Positions 1 through 11,207 of a stretch of DNA of 64,000 nucleotides are shown here, one piece after another. The notes beneath the pieces were generated by a model. The model saw nothing but the letters and a program-made list of their open reading frames with translations, was not told the origin of the DNA and did no database searches. The stretch spans positions 175,075,479 to 175,139,478 of the forward strand of contig JAIOJX010000032.1 of the NCBI GenBank assembly GCA_022376925.1, given 5' to 3'. The translations under genes were made by a program, and so were the position numbers. The stretch is from Tragulus kanchil. Taxonomy: Eukaryota > Chordata > Mammalia > Artiodactyla > Tragulidae. The first letter of the stretch is position 1. Every line of letters starts with the position of its first letter.

Positions 1-285
1 TGAAGTCTGTTCCCCAGTAAGCCAGACCACATGCAAGTCAAGATCTGGGCTTGTGTCCCCTCCCTCTCTCAGCTTTGTCTCCAGAAGCAAAGTATTTGCG
101 CCTCAACAGGGGCCCGGCTCATCAGCCTGACTTCTTGAGGATGATGCTGTGATTCTGGGCCTGCCTCCTGTCACCTTCCTCTCTGGGCCTATTCTCACCA
201 CCTACCTTGGCTACGTTTCAAAAGTTCAAGGCTTCAGCCTCTCCTGCCTGGCCAGCCACCTACAGAATGAGTCCTGGTCTTGTGG

Positions 286-657
286 GAATTGATGCCTTCA
301 ACTTGTGCTGGAGAAGATTCTTGAGGATCCCTTGGACTGCAAGGAGATCAAACAAGACAATCCTAAAGGAAATCAACCCTGGCTATTCACTGGAAGGACT
401 GATGCTGAAACTCTAGTACTTTGGCCATCTGATGCGAAGAGACAACTCATTGGAAAAGACCCTGATGCTGGGAGAGATTGAGGGCAGGAGGAGAAGGGGG
501 CGACAAAGGATGAGATGGGTGGATGGCATAATCAAATCAACAGACATGAGTCTGAGCAAACTCTGGGAGAGGGTGAAGGACAGGGAAGCCTGGGGTGCTG
601 CAATCCATGGGGTTGCAAAAGGTTGGACAAGACTGAGTTACTGAACAACAACAACTT
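286..657 (+). mobile_element. BovB (RTE) LINE 3' fragment
   Basis: This is a 5'-truncated BovB retrotransposon end. It encodes the degraded C-terminus of the RTE endonuclease/reverse-transcriptase polyprotein. Frame 432-644 still reads the family's conserved tail, with the arginine-rich block, GRQRMRW and DREAW. It ends in the short ACTGAACAACAA-type 3' tail of BovB rather than a long poly-A. It is a fossil and cannot be active. Confidence 0.9.
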
Positions 658-1377
658 ATAGGAAGAACAGAAGGTGAGAGGGACAGTTCACTGAACAAGC
701 CGAAGGTGACACAGCAGGTGGACTGCAGTGGGTGCTGTGGTGAGCTGCAGAGATCCTACCTGAGGGCAGGGGCCCTCAACTTCTGTCAATCCACTTTGGA
801 CTTTATTCTCAGCCTCAGGAAGCTTTCTTGGCCAAGCCTGCACACCCTCCACCTGGTGGATGTCTGGTCAACGTCAGGGTATGAAAGTCCAGCCCCTCGC
901 CTGCACTTGGACCATCTGTGAAGGCTTATCTTCCTGTGGTGACCCAGCGCTTCCTGCGGGGTTAGCAACTGCTGTCCTTGTAATGGCATCACTGTTCAGT
1001 TTTCCCTCTGGCCAGTCTTGCTTTTCTCAACTCCTTTTCTACTCCTCCTGACATATTTCCAAGAGCACTCCTGGATATGACTCTCAGAGTCTTGAAGTCT
1101 GTTCCCCAGTAAGCCAGACCACATGCAAGTCAAGATCTGGGCTTGTGTCCCCTCCCTCTCTCAGCTTTGTCTCCAGAAGCAAAGTATTTGCGCCTCAACA
1201 GGGGCCCGGCTCATCAGCCTGACTTCTTGAGGATGATGCTGTGATTCTGGGCCTGCCTCCTGTCACCTTCCTCTCTGGGCCTATTCTCACCACCTACCTT
1301 GGCTACGTTTCAAAAGTTCAAGGCTTCAGCCTCTCCTGCCTGGCCAGCCACCTACAGAATGAGTCCTGGTCTTGTGG

Positions 1378-1749
1378 GAATTGATGCCTTCAACTTGTGC
1401 TGGAGAAGATTCTTGAGGATCCCTTGGACTGCAAGGAGATCAAACAAGACAATCCTAAAGGAAATCAACCCTGGCTATTCACTGGAAGGACTGATGCTGA
1501 AACTCTAGTACTTTGGCCATCTGATGCGAAGAGACAACTCATTGGAAAAGACCCTGATGCTGGGAGAGATTGAGGGCAGGAGGAGAAGGGGGCGACAAAG
1601 GATGAGATGGGTGGATGGCATAATCAAATCAACAGACATGAGTCTGAGCAAACTCTGGGAGAGGGTGAAGGACAGGGAAGCCTGGGGTGCTGCAATCCAT
1701 GGGGTTGCAAAAGGTTGGACAAGACTGAGTTACTGAACAACAACAACTT
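1378..1749 (+). mobile_element. BovB 3' fragment, duplicated copy
   Basis: Base-for-base repeat of the BovB fragment at 286-657, carried along by tandem duplication 1. It is not an independent insertion, because the flanks are copied as well. Confidence 0.9.
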
Positions 1750-1777
1750 ATAGGAAGAACAGAAGGTGAGAGGGACA

Positions 1778-2763
1778 TCACCTTGATGGTGCAGAGAAAA
1801 GGCTCTGTGAAGACATCATGGAGCCCGAACTCCCTGTCAAGCAGGGATCCTTTGCTCCACACTGCTTTGGGAATAACAAGAAAGAGGGAGAAAGGTGTGA
1901 GAGCCGGTGCTGGTGCCACGTCCCTTTCCAGACACTGGGGTAGACGGGTGGGTCAAGCCAGGAGGGCTTTGTCTGTGGGTTTCATTGGCTTCTATAGGCA
2001 CCTAGAGTCCACTCTGAGCTGCAGGGTTAATGGCAGGGCCACCAGACTGTAGTTAAAAATCTTTCAAGACTTTGGATTTGGCTTAGCCCCAAGTGTGGTT
2101 TTCTAAAGGACAGTCTGCTGCCCTTTTCCAAGCCTCCTCTGCTTTGAGAACCTTTAAGTCACATGTTTTGGATTCGTTTACATGAAACTCATCAAAGTGC
2201 TATTTTGTAAGATGGGTCTGATGTCCAAGCAGCCCTCCTAAGCTGTCGTGGTTTTTCTCCTTGACCAGATGAGGTATGGTTTACTAATACTGAAAGGACT
2301 GCCTGGTGCCCTCATAAAGGAGCTCAGATTCTTCGCTCTGTGCAGACCGTCCAATGTCCTGGTGAGATTTCACAGTTGGCAAAGGAGATGGTCTCTTAAG
2401 CCTAATAATTTCCATACTTATCCTTTCATGAGAAGGAATTGCATTTTGGAATAAAATGACTTTTTTCCCCCTTTTGGTAGCCTTAAGCGGCCGCTTTATG
2501 AAAAGACAGCAAAAGCAACAAATTATCTCTCCAACTTGCGGCTTTGCTGCAAAGGCCTCTGGGAAGCTCTTTTCTATGTGCCTCGCTGTTGAGCTGACCA
2601 CATCCTGCAGCTTCACAGGCACAGCAGACCCAAGGCAGCCGGGGGTAGGTCGTCAGGTTGCTTCTCGTTGGAACACACGGCCTGTCTCAGTCACCAGGCG
2701 AGGACAGGTCAGGGCTGCTCTGACTGTTACCAGGCTGATCCAAAGAGGGCTGGGATTTACGGA
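1778..2763. other. Unique non-coding sequence
   Basis: No gene or recognised repeat. The part from about 2456 to 2620 is not repeat-like. It holds an 8-bp GCGGCCGC site near 2487 and several AT-rich transcription-factor-like words, so it is a weak candidate for a conserved element. Confidence 0.5.
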
Positions 2764-5045
2764 ACATCTTCCTGCTTGTCCTCTCTGCTGAGCCTCCCTG
2801 GAGCACCTCCGGGTAGGCACCTTTGTGCCAATTTGCAAAGAAGACAAGCGATTGCAAAGCTCTCCTTGTGACTCCAACGTGGCCTTTCTTCCTTGTACAG
2901 ACATCCTGATGACTGAAAGGTCGCTGCCTTGGAGAGTTGAGAATGTTCTGGATGGACATGGTGTGAATATGACAAAAAGGATTCGGAGCCCATCTCCACG
3001 TGCCTTCCAAACTTTCTGTACTGCAGGACAAAGGGGGTTTGAACTTGAACCTGGTTGCTGGCCTGGCGGGGTGTGCATTGGGCAGGCCACTCTGAGCTGT
3101 GGTTTCTCTGCCCGTGATGTTGGGCTGATGGGAGACCAGTGAGCAGAGACACGTGGTGTGCTCAGCCCCACGCCAGCCACACGGGGCAGGGTTCTGCTTC
3201 TCATTAGCACTGGGAGTAGGAGGCCAGCCTTGCTCCTTCCTCCCTGGCTGGTGGCCACTGGGAGGCCGACAGCTACAGACTGCAGCTATCTGAGTATTTC
3301 ATGCAAGTGAGGGCGTTTGGTACAACCACGCTGAGAGCTGGTGTGGGGATAGGTGGATGGGTGGCTACACTGTAGAAGGAAATGTGACCCTTTCTGCCCT
3401 TGACCTTGGGAGAGATTAGCTGGAGGTCCTGGGTTGTACGGGCTCTAGCCGGAGGTCCAGGTGGATGAGCTAAATTGGTCCCTGGATGGAGACCTCCCAG
3501 AGCTTGCTGGGGTCGCTCCATGGAGACAGGCTTGCGGTTGTTGGGTGCACGTATCTATGCAGGTGCACACACCAGCGGACGAGAAGGGGAGTCCTGTCCT
3601 CTGCTGGCAGGACTCTATGGATCTGGTATTTCTTCCCCATCTGTTTCTTGCCTTTAGTCTGACGTATACCTTTCTCACATGAACCCTCACCAAAAACTGA
3701 ACTAAGACATGGCCTAGCTTCAATCTGGCTGGAAAAAGGCACCTGGCTAGGCAGGGATTTGGCCTGCCTGTATGCAGAGCTCAGAGGGCTAAGACCTGGG
3801 CAGCCATCTGTGTGACTGGTCCCGTCCTCTGTGGACTTCAGTGAGCAAACTGTGGCACGCAGAGAGTAAGGAGACCACTGGCAGTCTACTTGTTAGCAGC
3901 AGAGATGACCATTTGCTTGTCCTCTCTGCTGAGCCTCTGGAGCACCTCCGGTAGGCACCTTTGTGCCAATTTGCAAAGAAGACAAGCGATTGCAAAGCTC
4001 TCCTTGTGACTCCAACGTGGCCTTTCTTCCTTGTACAGACATCCTGATGACTGAAAGGTCGCTGCCTTGGAGAGTTGAGAATGTTCTGGATGGACATGGT
4101 GTGAATATGACAAAAAGGATTCGGAGCCCATCTCCACGTGGCTTCCAAACTTTCTGTACTGCAGGACAAAGGGGGTTTGAACTTGAACCTGGTTGCTGGC
4201 CTGGTGGGGTGTGCATTGGGCAGGCCACTCTGAGCTGTGGTTTCTCTGCCCGTGATGTTGGGCTGATGGGAGACCAGTGAGCAGAGACACGTGGTGTGCT
4301 CAGCCCCACGCCAGCCACACGGGGCAGGGTTCTGCTTCTCATTAGCACTGGGAGTAGGAGGCCAGCCTTGCTCCTTCCTCCCTGGCTGGTGGCCACTGGG
4401 AGGCCGACAGCTACAGACTGCAGCTATCTGAGTATTTCATGCAAGTGAGGGCGTTTGGTACAACCACGCTGAGAGCTGGTGTGGGGATAGGTGGATGGGT
4501 GGCTACACTGTAGAAGGAAATGTGACCCTTTCTGCCCTTGACCTTGGGAGAGATTAGCTGGAGGTCCTGGGTTGTACGGGCTCTAGCCGGAGGTCCAGGT
4601 GGATGAGCTAAATTGGTCCCTGGATGGAGACCTCCCAGAGCTTGCTGGGGTCGCTCCATGGAGACAGGCTTGCGGTTGTTGGGTGCACGTATCTATGCAG
4701 GTGCACACACCAGCGGACGAGAAGGGGAGTCCTGTCCTCTGCTGGCAGGACTCTATGGATCTGGTATTTCTTCCCCATCTGTTTCTTGCCTTTAGTCTGA
4801 CGTATACCTTTCTCACATGAACCCTCACCAAAAACTGAACTAAGACATGGCCTAGCTTCAATCTGGCTGGAAAAAGGCACCTGGCTAGGCAGGGATTTGG
4901 CCTGCCTGTATGCAGAGCTCAGAGGGCTAAGACCTGGGCAGCCATCTGTGTGACTGGTCCCGTCCTCTGTGGACTTCAGTGAGCAAACTGTGGCACGCAG
5001 AGAGTAAGGAGACCACTGGCAGTCTACTTGTTAGCAGCAGAGATG
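2764..5045. repeat. Tandem duplication 2 (period ~1138 bp)
   Basis: Bases 2773-3907 recur at 3914-5045. Copy 2 has lost two bases of a CCTCCC run and one G of a GGG run within its first 50 bases. It has two substitutions near 4140 and 4205. The six bases between the clear copies look like a degraded form of the sequence just before copy 1 (2764-2772), so the copies probably abut at 3907/3908. The unit contains no recognised gene or young transposon. Confidence 0.95.
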
Positions 5046-5111
5046 GGATCTGAACCTAGAATTCTCTCAGTTTTCTTTAAAATTATTTAATTACAATCAC
5101 TTTATATTCTT

Positions 5112-5321
5112 GTGTTAAGTCATGTCAGTCATGTCCTTTGTGACCCTATGGACTGTGCTATAATCCTCTGTCCATGGGATTCTCCCGGCAAGAATACTAG
5201 AGTGGGTTGCCATGCCATCTTCCAGGGGATCTTCCTGACCCAGGGATCGAACCCAGGTCTCCTGTGTGTCCTGCATTGCAGGTGAGTTTCTTTTTTTACA
5301 ATGAGTTGTCTGGGAAGCCAT
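5112..5321 (-). mobile_element. Bov-tA-type SINE
   Basis: Reverse-strand bovid tRNA-derived SINE. It shows the family's hallmark words in order: GACTGTGCTATAATCCTCTG, CCATGGGATTCTCC, CAAGAATACTAGAGTGGGTT, CCAGGGGATCTTCC and GATCGAACCCAGGTCTCC. It ends at the tRNA-like head (TGGGAAGCC on this strand). Confidence 0.9.
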
Positions 5322-5329
5322 TTATATAT

Positions 5330-5632
5330 CTACACTCCAATTAGTCATTTGGATTTTTTCATATTTATTTCAGTTATTTTTCTGTGTATAGTTGAATGAG
5401 TCTGCCAGTAATATATGAGTGCATTGGTGTGCTTTAAAACCTTAGAATTGATTAGATAAATCTCCAGCCCTCTCCCACAACCACTACTGCCATTTGGGTC
5501 CATTTCCTTTTCCACAAAAGTAGCCATTATTACAAATTTGGTGTCCTTCCTTCCAAGCCACAAAAAATATACACACACATAGTACTTCATCATGTCTTTG
5601 TGATCAAGCCTTTGCATATTTACGTAATAGCG
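5330..5632. other. AT-rich unique or ancient repeat sequence
   Basis: AT-rich DNA that continues on the far side of the SINE at 5642-5863. It could be an old LINE remnant, but I could not assign a family. Confidence 0.35.
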
Positions 5633-5872
5633 TCATATATCATGGAGCTTTCCTCGTAGCTCAGTCAGTAAAGAATCCACCTGCAATGCAGGAGACATGG
5701 GTTCGATTCCTGGGTTGGGAAGATCCCCTGGAGATGGAAATGGCAAACAACTCCAGTATTCTTGCTTGGGAAATCCCATGAACAGAAGAGCCTGGAGGGC
5801 TATATAGTCCATGGGGTCACAAGAGTCAGACATGACTGAGTGACTAAACCAGCACCTATGATATCATATATC
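5633..5872 (+). mobile_element. Bov-tA-type SINE with 9-bp target-site duplication
   Basis: A nearly full-length element (5642-5863). It starts with a tRNA-like head containing an A-box-like TAGCTCAGTCAG and a B-box-like GGTTCGATTCC (about 5701). Next comes the BovB-derived body, ending GACATGACTGAGTGACTAA. The flanks share TCATATATC at 5633-5641 and 5864-5872, the expected target-site duplication. Confidence 0.9.
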
Positions 5873-6227
5873 CTTTTGTGCAAGACCACCAGGAACCCAT
5901 TTTCGTTTTCCCTTTTGATGTGTTTTGCGATATCAGTTCATGCTGACGAGGTAGAGGAGGTTCTTTTTCCTCCTGGCGGAGCAGATGCCTCCACAGCTCC
6001 TGTCAACGTCTCAGTTGCCCGCACACTCATGGGCTGTGATCAAGCTCCATGGCTTGCCTCTCCATGAATTTCTGAGTAGCGAACCAAAGACCAGAAAGAC
6101 TGCTGTGGTTTATTTCTGCCCAGGACTTGACATGAGTCTTGTTACCCTTCTATGCTTCACGTGTGTTACTTATTGAAGGCAACTTGTCAAAGAACTGTGT
6201 GGATAAATGTGAAGTCCTACCATTGCC
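5873..6227. other. Unique non-coding sequence
   Basis: No gene or clear repeat recognised. Confidence 0.4.
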
Positions 6228-6937
6228 TTGGCTGTCCACACACCTCAGGGTATAAGGATGAAAGCTCTTGTGTCCATCGTGGGGCTCGCTTGGGGTAGAA
6301 TAACTCCCCTCCATCTCTTCTTGTACTGCGCTATTTGTGTGTGTGTAATTGTTGTCACAGGAATGCTTTCTGTAATATCTCAGGGCACAGTGAGTCTGTA
6401 ATGGGAAAGTTACCCAAGGAGTGGAGGAGGGGTCCCTCCTGGAGGATGAGGTCATTCCCAGGGTCTATTACCTTGGGAACAGGTAGATCCTCAGATGGAA
6501 AAGGTCCAAAGCAAACGGTGGTTGTGAAGAGGCTGAGATATTTCCATAGCAGCTCACCAAACAGTGGATCCCTCCACGAGGGGAAGGCTGCAAGTGAGAG
6601 CTGACTTTTCCAGGATTGCAAAGCAAGCTTGAGAAAAGCCCTGAAGTCAAAGTCAGGGCTTGGTCTGCTGTCTGTGTCATGACGAAGAGAGCTGAATGAA
6701 GAAACTTTGGCTTGAGACTTGACTCTGGAATGCTGATGGTGCAACTTCAGGCTAACAGCTAGTGACAGAAAATTAAGTCTGTTTGAGAGTCTGTGAAAAC
6801 TTTCATCTGGGCTGAGCTGAGTTTTGAAGTATGAATAGGAGTTTGCCAGATGAAGTAGGGAAAAAGTCACTCGAGGCAGGAGTCTGTGGTCAAAGATGTG
6901 CAGGTATAAAGAATTGGGGAAGGTTCCAAGGATGGGA

Positions 6938-7292
6938 GGGCTTCCCAGGTGGCAGTTCTGTTCAGTTGTGTCTGATTATTTATGACCCCATGGACTGTGG
7001 AACGCTAGGCTTCCCTGTGCTTCACCATCTCCCAGAGCCTGCTCAAACTCATGTCCATTGACTCAGTGATGCCATCCAGCCATCTCATCCTCTGTTGTCT
7101 CCTTTTCCTTCTGGCTTTGACTTTTCCCGGCATCAGGGTCTTTTCCAATGAGTCATCTCTTGGCACCAGGCGGCCAAAGTATTGGAGCTTCGGCTTCAGC
7201 ATCAGTCCTTCCAATGAATATTCCAAGGGATAATTTCCTTTAGCATTGGCAGGAGAAAAATGTACATGCCAATGCAGGAGACTTGGGTTTGA
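6938..7292 (+). mobile_element. Bov-tA SINE split by a BovB insertion (copy 1, truncated)
   Basis: The first 18 bases of a Bov-tA head (6938-6955) are followed by a reverse-strand BovB end (6956-7247), after which the Bov-tA resumes (7248-7292). The duplication junction cuts the SINE short. GGCAG at 6951-6955 and 7248-7252 is a plausible 5-bp target-site duplication of the BovB insertion. Confidence 0.75.
6956..7247 (-). mobile_element. BovB 3' fragment (copy 1 of 3)
   Basis: Reverse-strand BovB 3' end. The complementary strand encodes the RTE C-terminal tail (SLEKTLMPGKVKARRKRRQQ). It starts at TTCTGTTCAGTTGTGTCTGA and ends near AATTTCCTTTAGCATT. It repeats at 8035-8326 and, partly, at 9176-9406. 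Confidence 0.9.
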
Positions 7293-8016
7293 CTGAAGAC
7301 TTGGGTTGGCTGTCCACACACCTCAGGGTATAAGGATGAAAGCTCTTGTGTCCATCGTGGGGCTCGCTTGGGGTAGAATAACTCCCCTCCATCTCTTCTT
7401 GTACTGCGCTATTTGTGTGTGTGTAATTGTTGTCACAGGAATGCTTTCTGTAATATCTCAGGGCACAGTGAGTCTGTAATGGGAAAGTTACCCAAGGAGT
7501 GGAGGAGGGGTCCCTCCTGGAGGATGAGGTCATTCCCAGGGTCTATTACCTTGGGAACAGGTAGATCCTCAGATGGAAAAGGTCCAAAGCAAACGGTGGT
7601 TGTGAAGAGGCTGAGATATTTCCATAGCAGCTCACCAAACAGTGGATCCCTCCACGAGGGGAAGGCTGCAAGTGAGAGCTGACTTTTCCAGGATTGCAAA
7701 GCAAGCTTGAGAAAAGCCCTGAAGTCAAAGTCAGGGCTTGGTCTGCTGTCTGTGTCATGACGAAAGAGAGCTGAATGAAGAAACTTTGGCTTGAGACTTG
7801 ACTCTGGAATGCTGATGGTGCAACTTCAGGCTAACAGCTAGTGACAGAAAATTAAGTCTGTTTGAGAGTCTGTGAAAACTTTCATCTGGGCTGAGCTGAG
7901 TTTTGAAGTATGAATAGGAGTTTGCCAGATGAAGTAGGGAAAAAGTCACTCGAGGCAGGAGTCTGTGGTCAAAGATGTGCAGGTATAAAGAATTGGGGAA
8001 GGTTCCAAGGATGGGA

Positions 8017-8525
8017 GGGCTTCCCAGGTGGCAGTTCTGTTCAGTTGTGTCTGATTATTTATGACCCCATGGACTGTGGAACGCTAGGCTTCCCTGTGCT
8101 TCACCATCTCCCAGAGCCTGCTCAAACTCATGTCCATTGACTCAGTGATGCCATCCAGCCATCTCATCCTCTGTTGTCTCCTTTTCCTTCTGGCTTTGAC
8201 TTTTCCCGGCATCAGGGTCTTTTCCAATGAGTCATCTCTTGGCACCAGGCGGCCAAAGTATTGGAGCTTCGGCTTCAGCATCAGTCCTTCCAATGAATAT
8301 TCCAAGGGATAATTTCCTTTAGCATTGGCAGAGTGGTAAGAAAAATGTACATGCCAATGCAGGAGACTTGGGTTTGATCCCTGGGTTGAAATGATTTACT
8401 GGAGAAGGAAATGGCAACCCACTCCCATTCCATGGAACTGTCTGGAAAATTCCATGGACAGAGGAGCCTGATGAGCTACAGTGCATGGGATTGCAAAGAG
8501 TTGGACACAACTGAGCACACATGCA
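8017..8525 (+). mobile_element. Bov-tA SINE split by BovB (copy 2, complete)
   Basis: This is the intact version of the nested pair. The SINE head is at 8017-8034, the BovB at 8035-8326 on the reverse strand, and the SINE body at 8327-8525. The body includes the GGAGAAGGAAATGGCAACCC word and ends TTGGACACAACTGAGCAC. Confidence 0.85.
8035..8326 (-). mobile_element. BovB 3' fragment (copy 2 of 3)
   Basis: Same element as 6956-7247, shifted by 1079 bp. It is copied within tandem duplication 3 and in part again within duplication 4. Confidence 0.9.
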
Positions 8526-8867
8526 CCATACCTCCAAGGGATGAGAATGGTCCAGTGTTTATGAAAGATGGGAAGGCTATGGGGCATTAGGAGAGTAGAA
8601 AGATGGATTGTGGTGTGACTAGGTCATGAATGCTGCAAGGAACCTTAACAGAATCAGGATGAGGGAAACTGCAAAGTGAGATCTCTTTTTGACTTGGGAA
8701 GGTCAACAGACAGCCACAGTGGGGAGGAAGGAATGCAGTTCAAGGCGGAGGGACCAGGGAATACTGAAGCAGAGCTGGTGAAAGGCGCCAGTCAGGAAAG
8801 CCTGAGCATAGAAAACAGGACATCTTTACAGGAACATGACAGTGAGGGTGGGCAGGAAGGGAAACCT

Positions 8868-8998
8868 GAGTGTTATTGAACATGTTTTACATGTATTATC
8901 TCGCAAATTTTCATCCTAACCCTGGATAAAGGCGTTATTGTTCCAGGATGACAAAAAAGACAACAGAGACTAAACAAGTTAAGTACCAAGTTCCCACA
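8868..8998 (+). mobile_element. MIR-like ancient SINE
   Basis: It shows the MIR layout: ATTGAACATGTTTTACATGT, TTATCTCGCAAATTTTCATC, then a diverged gap and an AACAAGTTAAGTA word matching the family's core. It is repeated at 9948-10078 by duplication 4. Confidence 0.6.
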
Positions 8999-9175
8999 AG
9001 TTCTGAAAGTTTGAGGGATTTCAGAGCAATATCTGTTTCCTCTGCTTTGTGGTTAAGGGAGATATAAATTCAACAATCCCAGAAGACTGGGATTTCATCC
9101 CCGGGGACCTGGAGGAGCCGTGATCTTGGCAGACATCCCTACTGTTTATCACTATCCAGTCTTTTGGCTATTGTC

Positions 9176-9406
9176 CTGTGGAACGCTAGGTTTGTGCTTC
9201 ACCATCTCCCAGACCCTCAAATTTTGATGGCCATCCAGCCATCTCATCCTCTGTTGTCTCCTTTTCCTTCTGGCTTTGACTTTTCCCGGCATCAGGGTCT
9301 TTTCCAATGAGTCATCTCTTGGCACCAGGCGGCCAAAGTATTGGAGCTTCGGCTTCAGCATCAGTCCTTCCAATGAATATTCCAAGGGATAATTTCCTTT
9401 AGCATT
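9176..9406 (-). mobile_element. BovB 3' fragment (copy 3 of 3, damaged head)
   Basis: Third occurrence of the BovB at 6956-7247. Its first 55 bases are eroded by small deletions at the duplication junction. The rest matches copy 2. Confidence 0.85.
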
Positions 9407-9605
9407 GGCAGAGTGGTAAGAAAAATGTACATGCCAATGCAGGAGACTTGGGTTTGATCCCTGGGTTGAAATGATTTACTGGAGAAGGAAATGGCAACCC
9501 ACTCCCATTCCATGGAACTGTCTGGAAAATTCCATGGACAGAGGAGCCTGATGAGCTACAGTGCATGGGATTGCAAAGAGTTGGACACAACTGAGCACAC
9601 ATGCA
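9407..9605 (+). mobile_element. Bov-tA SINE body, duplicated
   Basis: Repeat of 8327-8525 at a 1080-bp offset. It lacks the split-off head seen at 8017-8034, because the junction lies inside the BovB. Confidence 0.85.
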
Positions 9606-10265
9606 CCATACCTCCAAGGGATGAGAATGGTCCAGTGTTTATGAAAGATGGGAAGGATATGGGGCATTAGGAGAGTAGAAAGATGGATTGTGGTGTGACT
9701 AGGTCATGAATGCTGCAAGGAACCTTAACAGAATCAGGATGAGGGAAACTGCAAAGTGAGATCTCTTTTTGACTTGGGAAGGTCAACAGACAGCCACAGT
9801 GGGGAGGAAGGAATGCAGTTCAAGGCGGAGGGACCAGGGAATGCTGAAGCAGAGCTGGTGAAAGGCGCCAGTCAGGAAAGCCTGAGCATAGAAAACAGGA
9901 CATCTTTACAGGAACATGACAGTGAGGGTGGGCAGGAAGGGAAACCTGAGTGTTATTGAACATGTTTTACATGTATTATCTCGCAAATTTTCATCCTAAC
10001 CCTGGATAAAGGCGTTATTGTTCCAGGATGACAAAAAAGACAACAGAGACTAAACAAGTTAAGTACCAAGTTCCCACAAGTTCTGAAAGTTTGAGGGATT
10101 TCAGAGCAATATCTGTTTCCTCTGCTTTGTGGTTAAGGGAGATATAAATTCAACAATCCCAGAAGACTGGGATTTCATCCCCGGGGACCTGGAGGAGCCG
10201 TGATCTTGGCAGACATCCCTACTGTTTATCACTATCCAGTCTTCTTTCTTCTGGCTAATTGTGGC

Positions 10266-10867
10266 CATGTGACGAGGTCTGGTCAATGAGCTGGGAGTGA
10301 ATCTGCCTAACTCACTTCTGGGCTGGAGTATTTAATAGTTAATGGGACATTCTCCTGCTCAACCCTTCTCCTGCACTGGTGATCTGGGAAACACCTTGAG
10401 TGCAAACTCTGCCACTCTGGGGACCTGAGTGATGATGAGGGGCAGAATTTCCCATCTACCTATGTCGCTGTGGAGCATACATGTGGAGTAAATCCTTGCT
10501 ATAAGTCATGGACAGTTAGAGTTGTTTGTTGCTGCAGCATAGTCTATACTGCCCTTCCCTGAGTGAGGAAACAGAGAAGCAGGCTGAGAGCAAGTGTGGA
10601 GGAGATGACATTTCTGGGTTTGGGAAGGACTGAGCTGCGGAATATTATGTAAAAGGAAGTCAGGCTTTGGGGACTCACAAACTTGGATCCAATGGCACTC
10701 CAGGCAACAGCCAGTCTGAGAGGTTTCAGGCAAGCCTCCCAGCCTTTCTGATCTTGGTTTGCTCATAGGTGAAAAGAAGCTGTGACCATCACCTCACTGA
10801 TCCATTAGAATGACTCCAGCTAAAACATGCAGAGCACCCAGCATGGAGCCTAGTTCCTAGGAAAGTA
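10266..10867. other. Unique non-coding sequence
   Basis: No repeat or gene recognised. Confidence 0.45.
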
Positions 10868-11069
10868 AAAGTGTTAGTCGCTCAGTCTCATCGGACTCTG
10901 TGACTCTGCAGACTGTAGCCCACTAGGCTCCTCTGTCCATGGATTTCTCCAGGCAAGAATGCTAGAGTGGGTATTCTCTTCTCCAGGGGTTCTTCCTGAC
11001 CCAGTGATCAAACTTGGGTCTCCTGCACTGCAGGGAGATCCTTTAACATCTGAGCCACCAGGGAAGCCA
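10868..11069 (-). mobile_element. Bov-tA-type SINE
   Basis: Reverse-strand element with TTAGTCGCTCAGTCTCATC at its 3' side, the CTCCTCTGTCCATGG and CAAGAATGCTAGAGTGGG words, and a tRNA-like head ending GAGCCACCAGGGAAGCC. Confidence 0.9.
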
Positions 11070-11207
11070 AGTCCCCAGGAAGCACTCTGCAAACACTGGT
11101 CCTTACCCCAGGAAGAAAGGAGTTGGTGACTTAAGCTTTGGGAGATCAGACATATTTCACTTCAATCTCTCTCTCTGTGTGCATAGTAGGTGTAAAAGGT
11201 ACTGTAA

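Larger units (their letters stand above)
1..1777. repeat. Tandem duplication 1 (period 1092 bp)
   Basis: Bases 1-685 recur at 1093-1777 with no difference that I noticed. The left edge is cut by the window, so the true start of copy 1 is unknown. The copies diverge after 685/1777. The unit includes a BovB 3' end. The 407 bp between them (686-1092) show no recognisable repeat or gene. Confidence 0.95.
6228..8377. repeat. Tandem duplication 3 (period 1078-1085 bp)
   Basis: Bases 6228-7292 recur at 7306-8377. There is one A insertion in copy 2 (near 7765). The last 50 bases of copy 1 (7248-7292) have lost about seven bases relative to 8327-8377. Thirteen bases of uncertain origin (7293-7305) separate the copies. 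Confidence 0.95.
8074..10265. repeat. Tandem duplication 4 (period 1080 bp inside, 1102 at the head)
   Basis: Bases 8074-9175 recur at 9176-10265. The head of copy 2 (9176-9230) has lost 22 bases in several small deletions relative to 8074-8150. The tail of copy 1 (9164-9175) is a shortened form of 10244-10260. Internal differences are single substitutions, for example near 8577/9657 and 8763/9843. The start overlaps copy 2 of duplication 3, so about 300 bp occur three times. Confidence 0.95.

Noticed and set aside
432..644. Small conserved protein of 70 residues
   Set aside because: It is the C-terminal tail of the BovB reverse transcriptase, a common fossil in ruminant genomes, present twice only because of duplication 1.
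5642..5720. tRNA gene
   Set aside because: The A- and B-box-like words belong to the head of a Bov-tA SINE. No cloverleaf with a plausible anticodon arm and acceptor pairing is preserved.
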